A DNA stretch of 6,858 bases. It comes from an uncultured Porphyromonadaceae bacterium. GTDB lineage: Bacteria > Bacteroidota > Bacteroidia > Bacteroidales > Muribaculaceae. How positions within the stretch are numbered: the first letter of the stretch is position 1; each line of letters begins with the position of its first letter. The translations under genes were made by a program, and so were the position numbers. Positions 5,946-6,858 of the stretch are shown piece by piece. Under the pieces are notes generated by a model. The model saw only the letters and a list, made by a program, of their open reading frames with translations, was not told the origin of the DNA and did no database searches. The stretch is from positions 1 through 6,858 of the forward strand of contig CAJJOO010000076.1 of the NCBI GenBank assembly GCA_905193395.1, written 5' to 3'.

Positions 5946-6858
5946 TCAGATAAAAATCTCGGACATCGAGGGGTGGGGATGGATGTAAAGCGAAGCGGCA
6001 TCGGGGAGACTGCGGCGGTCGGCAATGAGGATTTCGGCTTCCATAATCAGGTCGCCGGCATGGTCGCCGAGAATTGTGGCCGCAAGCAGCCGTCCGTCGG
6101 CTGCCGAGACGAGGAATTTCGCCACACCGTCCGAGCCGTCGGCACGTGCTTTGCCCAGCGAAGCATACTGGCGTTTGACGGCGCGGTATTCAACACCGTC
6201 CTGCTCCAAAGTCTGCGGAAGGGGACCCACTGAGGCAAGTTCGGGTATGGAATACACAACACCCGGGACCTGCGAGGCGTCGAAGCAGCGGGGATTGCCT
6301 GTGAGAATCACTCGTGCCTGCGCCGATGCCGAATGTGCCAGCAGCGACAGGCCGTTGACATCGCCGACGGCATAAGTGCCTTCGGCGGATGTGCTCATGT
6401 TCTCATCGACAGCAATAAAGCCGCGGGAATCCAGTGCGATTCCGGCTTTTTCCAGTCCTGCGGGCAACACGGGCCGGCGGCCGACAGCGGAAACAGCCAT
6501 ATCTGCATCGACTTCGACCACGCCGCGCTGAGTTTCGACGCGCAACTTCCTGCGGCCGGCGGCGGCCTCGACCGAAACGACTTTGGACGAGAGCATGAAC
6601 GTTACTCCACGGCGCGTCAGGGCCATGCGCAGGCGCTTGGCAATTTCAGGGTCGAAGGGCGGCAGGATTTCCTTGCAAAATTCTACTACCGTGACCTTGA
6701 CGCCGAAGGTCGAAAAGGCCGAGGCAAACTCGATGCCGATGACACCGGCACCTATAATCACCATGCTTTCCGGCAATTGAGTCATCGCCAGAACATCGTC
6801 GCTGGTTGAAAGGAGTTCGGCCCCTTCGACCGGCGGAATGGCGGGGCGCGAGCCCGTC
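5946..6858 (-). CDS. lpdA: Dihydrolipoyl dehydrogenase (E3), C-terminal part
   Basis: The reading frame is open to the right edge: TGSRPAIPPVEG at the edge is the conserved segment after the first FAD domain. The ATG at 6785 is therefore an internal Met, not the start, and the FAD motif and redox-active Cys pair lie outside the window. Visible are the NAD-binding GAGVIGIEFAS (6752-6720), AVGRRP, the second FAD motif TYAVGD (about 6376-6359), the dimerisation domain beginning near VVYSIPELASVG, HAGDLIMEAE, and HPHPSMSE with the catalytic His-Glu pair. The enzyme reoxidises dihydrolipoamide of 2-oxoacid dehydrogenase or glycine-cleavage complexes with NAD+. The protein stops three residues after the catalytic Glu (IFI), leaving a shorter tail than E. 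coli Lpd. Other members of the disulfide reductase family (mercuric or glutathione reductase) are less likely given the HPHPSMSE ending and context-free match to E3. Which complex it serves cannot be told from here. Confidence 0.88.
   Translation of the reverse strand, partial: TGSRPAIPPVEGAELLSTSDDVLAMTQLPESMVIIGAGVIGIEFASAFSTFGVKVTVVEFCKEILPPFDPEIAKRLRMALTRRGVTFMLSSKVVSVEAAAGRRKLRVETQRGVVEVDADMAVSAVGRRPVLPAGLEKAGIALDSRGFIAVDENMSTSAEGTYAVGDVNGLSLLAHSASAQARVILTGNPRCFDASQVPGVVYSIPELASVGPLPQTLEQDGVEYRAVKRQYASLGKARADGSDGVAKFLVSAADGRLLAATILGDHAGDLIMEAEILIADRRSLPDAASLYIHPHPSMSEIFI

Noticed and set aside
5946..6785. ATG at 6785 as the start of a 279-residue oxidoreductase
   Set aside because: The frame continues upstream to the window edge with conserved dehydrogenase sequence (TGSRPAIPPVEG), so this Met is internal and the gene is simply cut by the window.

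Overview
The window looks like the chromosome of a member of the Bacteroidales. Every gene lies on the minus strand. Starts lack Shine-Dalgarno sequences. Three upstream regions carry the Bacteroidetes-type -7 box TAnnTTTG (all three read TAACTTTG). A PCMD-type lipoprotein with a Bacteroidetes surface-export signal sits beside outer-membrane barrels. The fairly high GC content of the coding regions would suit Muribaculaceae or a relative, but that placement is inference.

Layout in the direction of transcription (right to left). (1) 6858-5946: the C-terminal two thirds of a dihydrolipoyl dehydrogenase, entering from outside the window. (2) 5834-4836: a class II fructose-1,6-bisphosphate aldolase with its own promoter and a strong intrinsic terminator (hairpin plus T7), so apparently a single-gene unit. 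(3) 4691-1524: a tight three-gene operon of two paralogous outer-membrane beta-barrel proteins (7-nt gap) and a surface-type lipoprotein (ATGA overlap), driven from a promoter at about 4711-4737. (4) 1419-1: a second operon with its own promoter, encoding an alpha/beta hydrolase and then, 10 nt later, a Mur-ligase-family protein whose P-loop follows a polytopic membrane domain. This last gene runs off the left edge.

The aldolase and the dehydrogenase are central metabolism. The most unexplored part is the pair of envelope operons. One appears to build a two-barrel plus surface-lipoprotein unit of unknown function. The other couples a soluble hydrolase to a membrane-anchored amide-forming ligase, which suggests peptidoglycan-precursor or related amino-acid ligation chemistry at the inner membrane. 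No tRNA, rRNA, CRISPR array, insertion sequence or phage gene was seen. Every stretch over 300 bases is covered by a gene.
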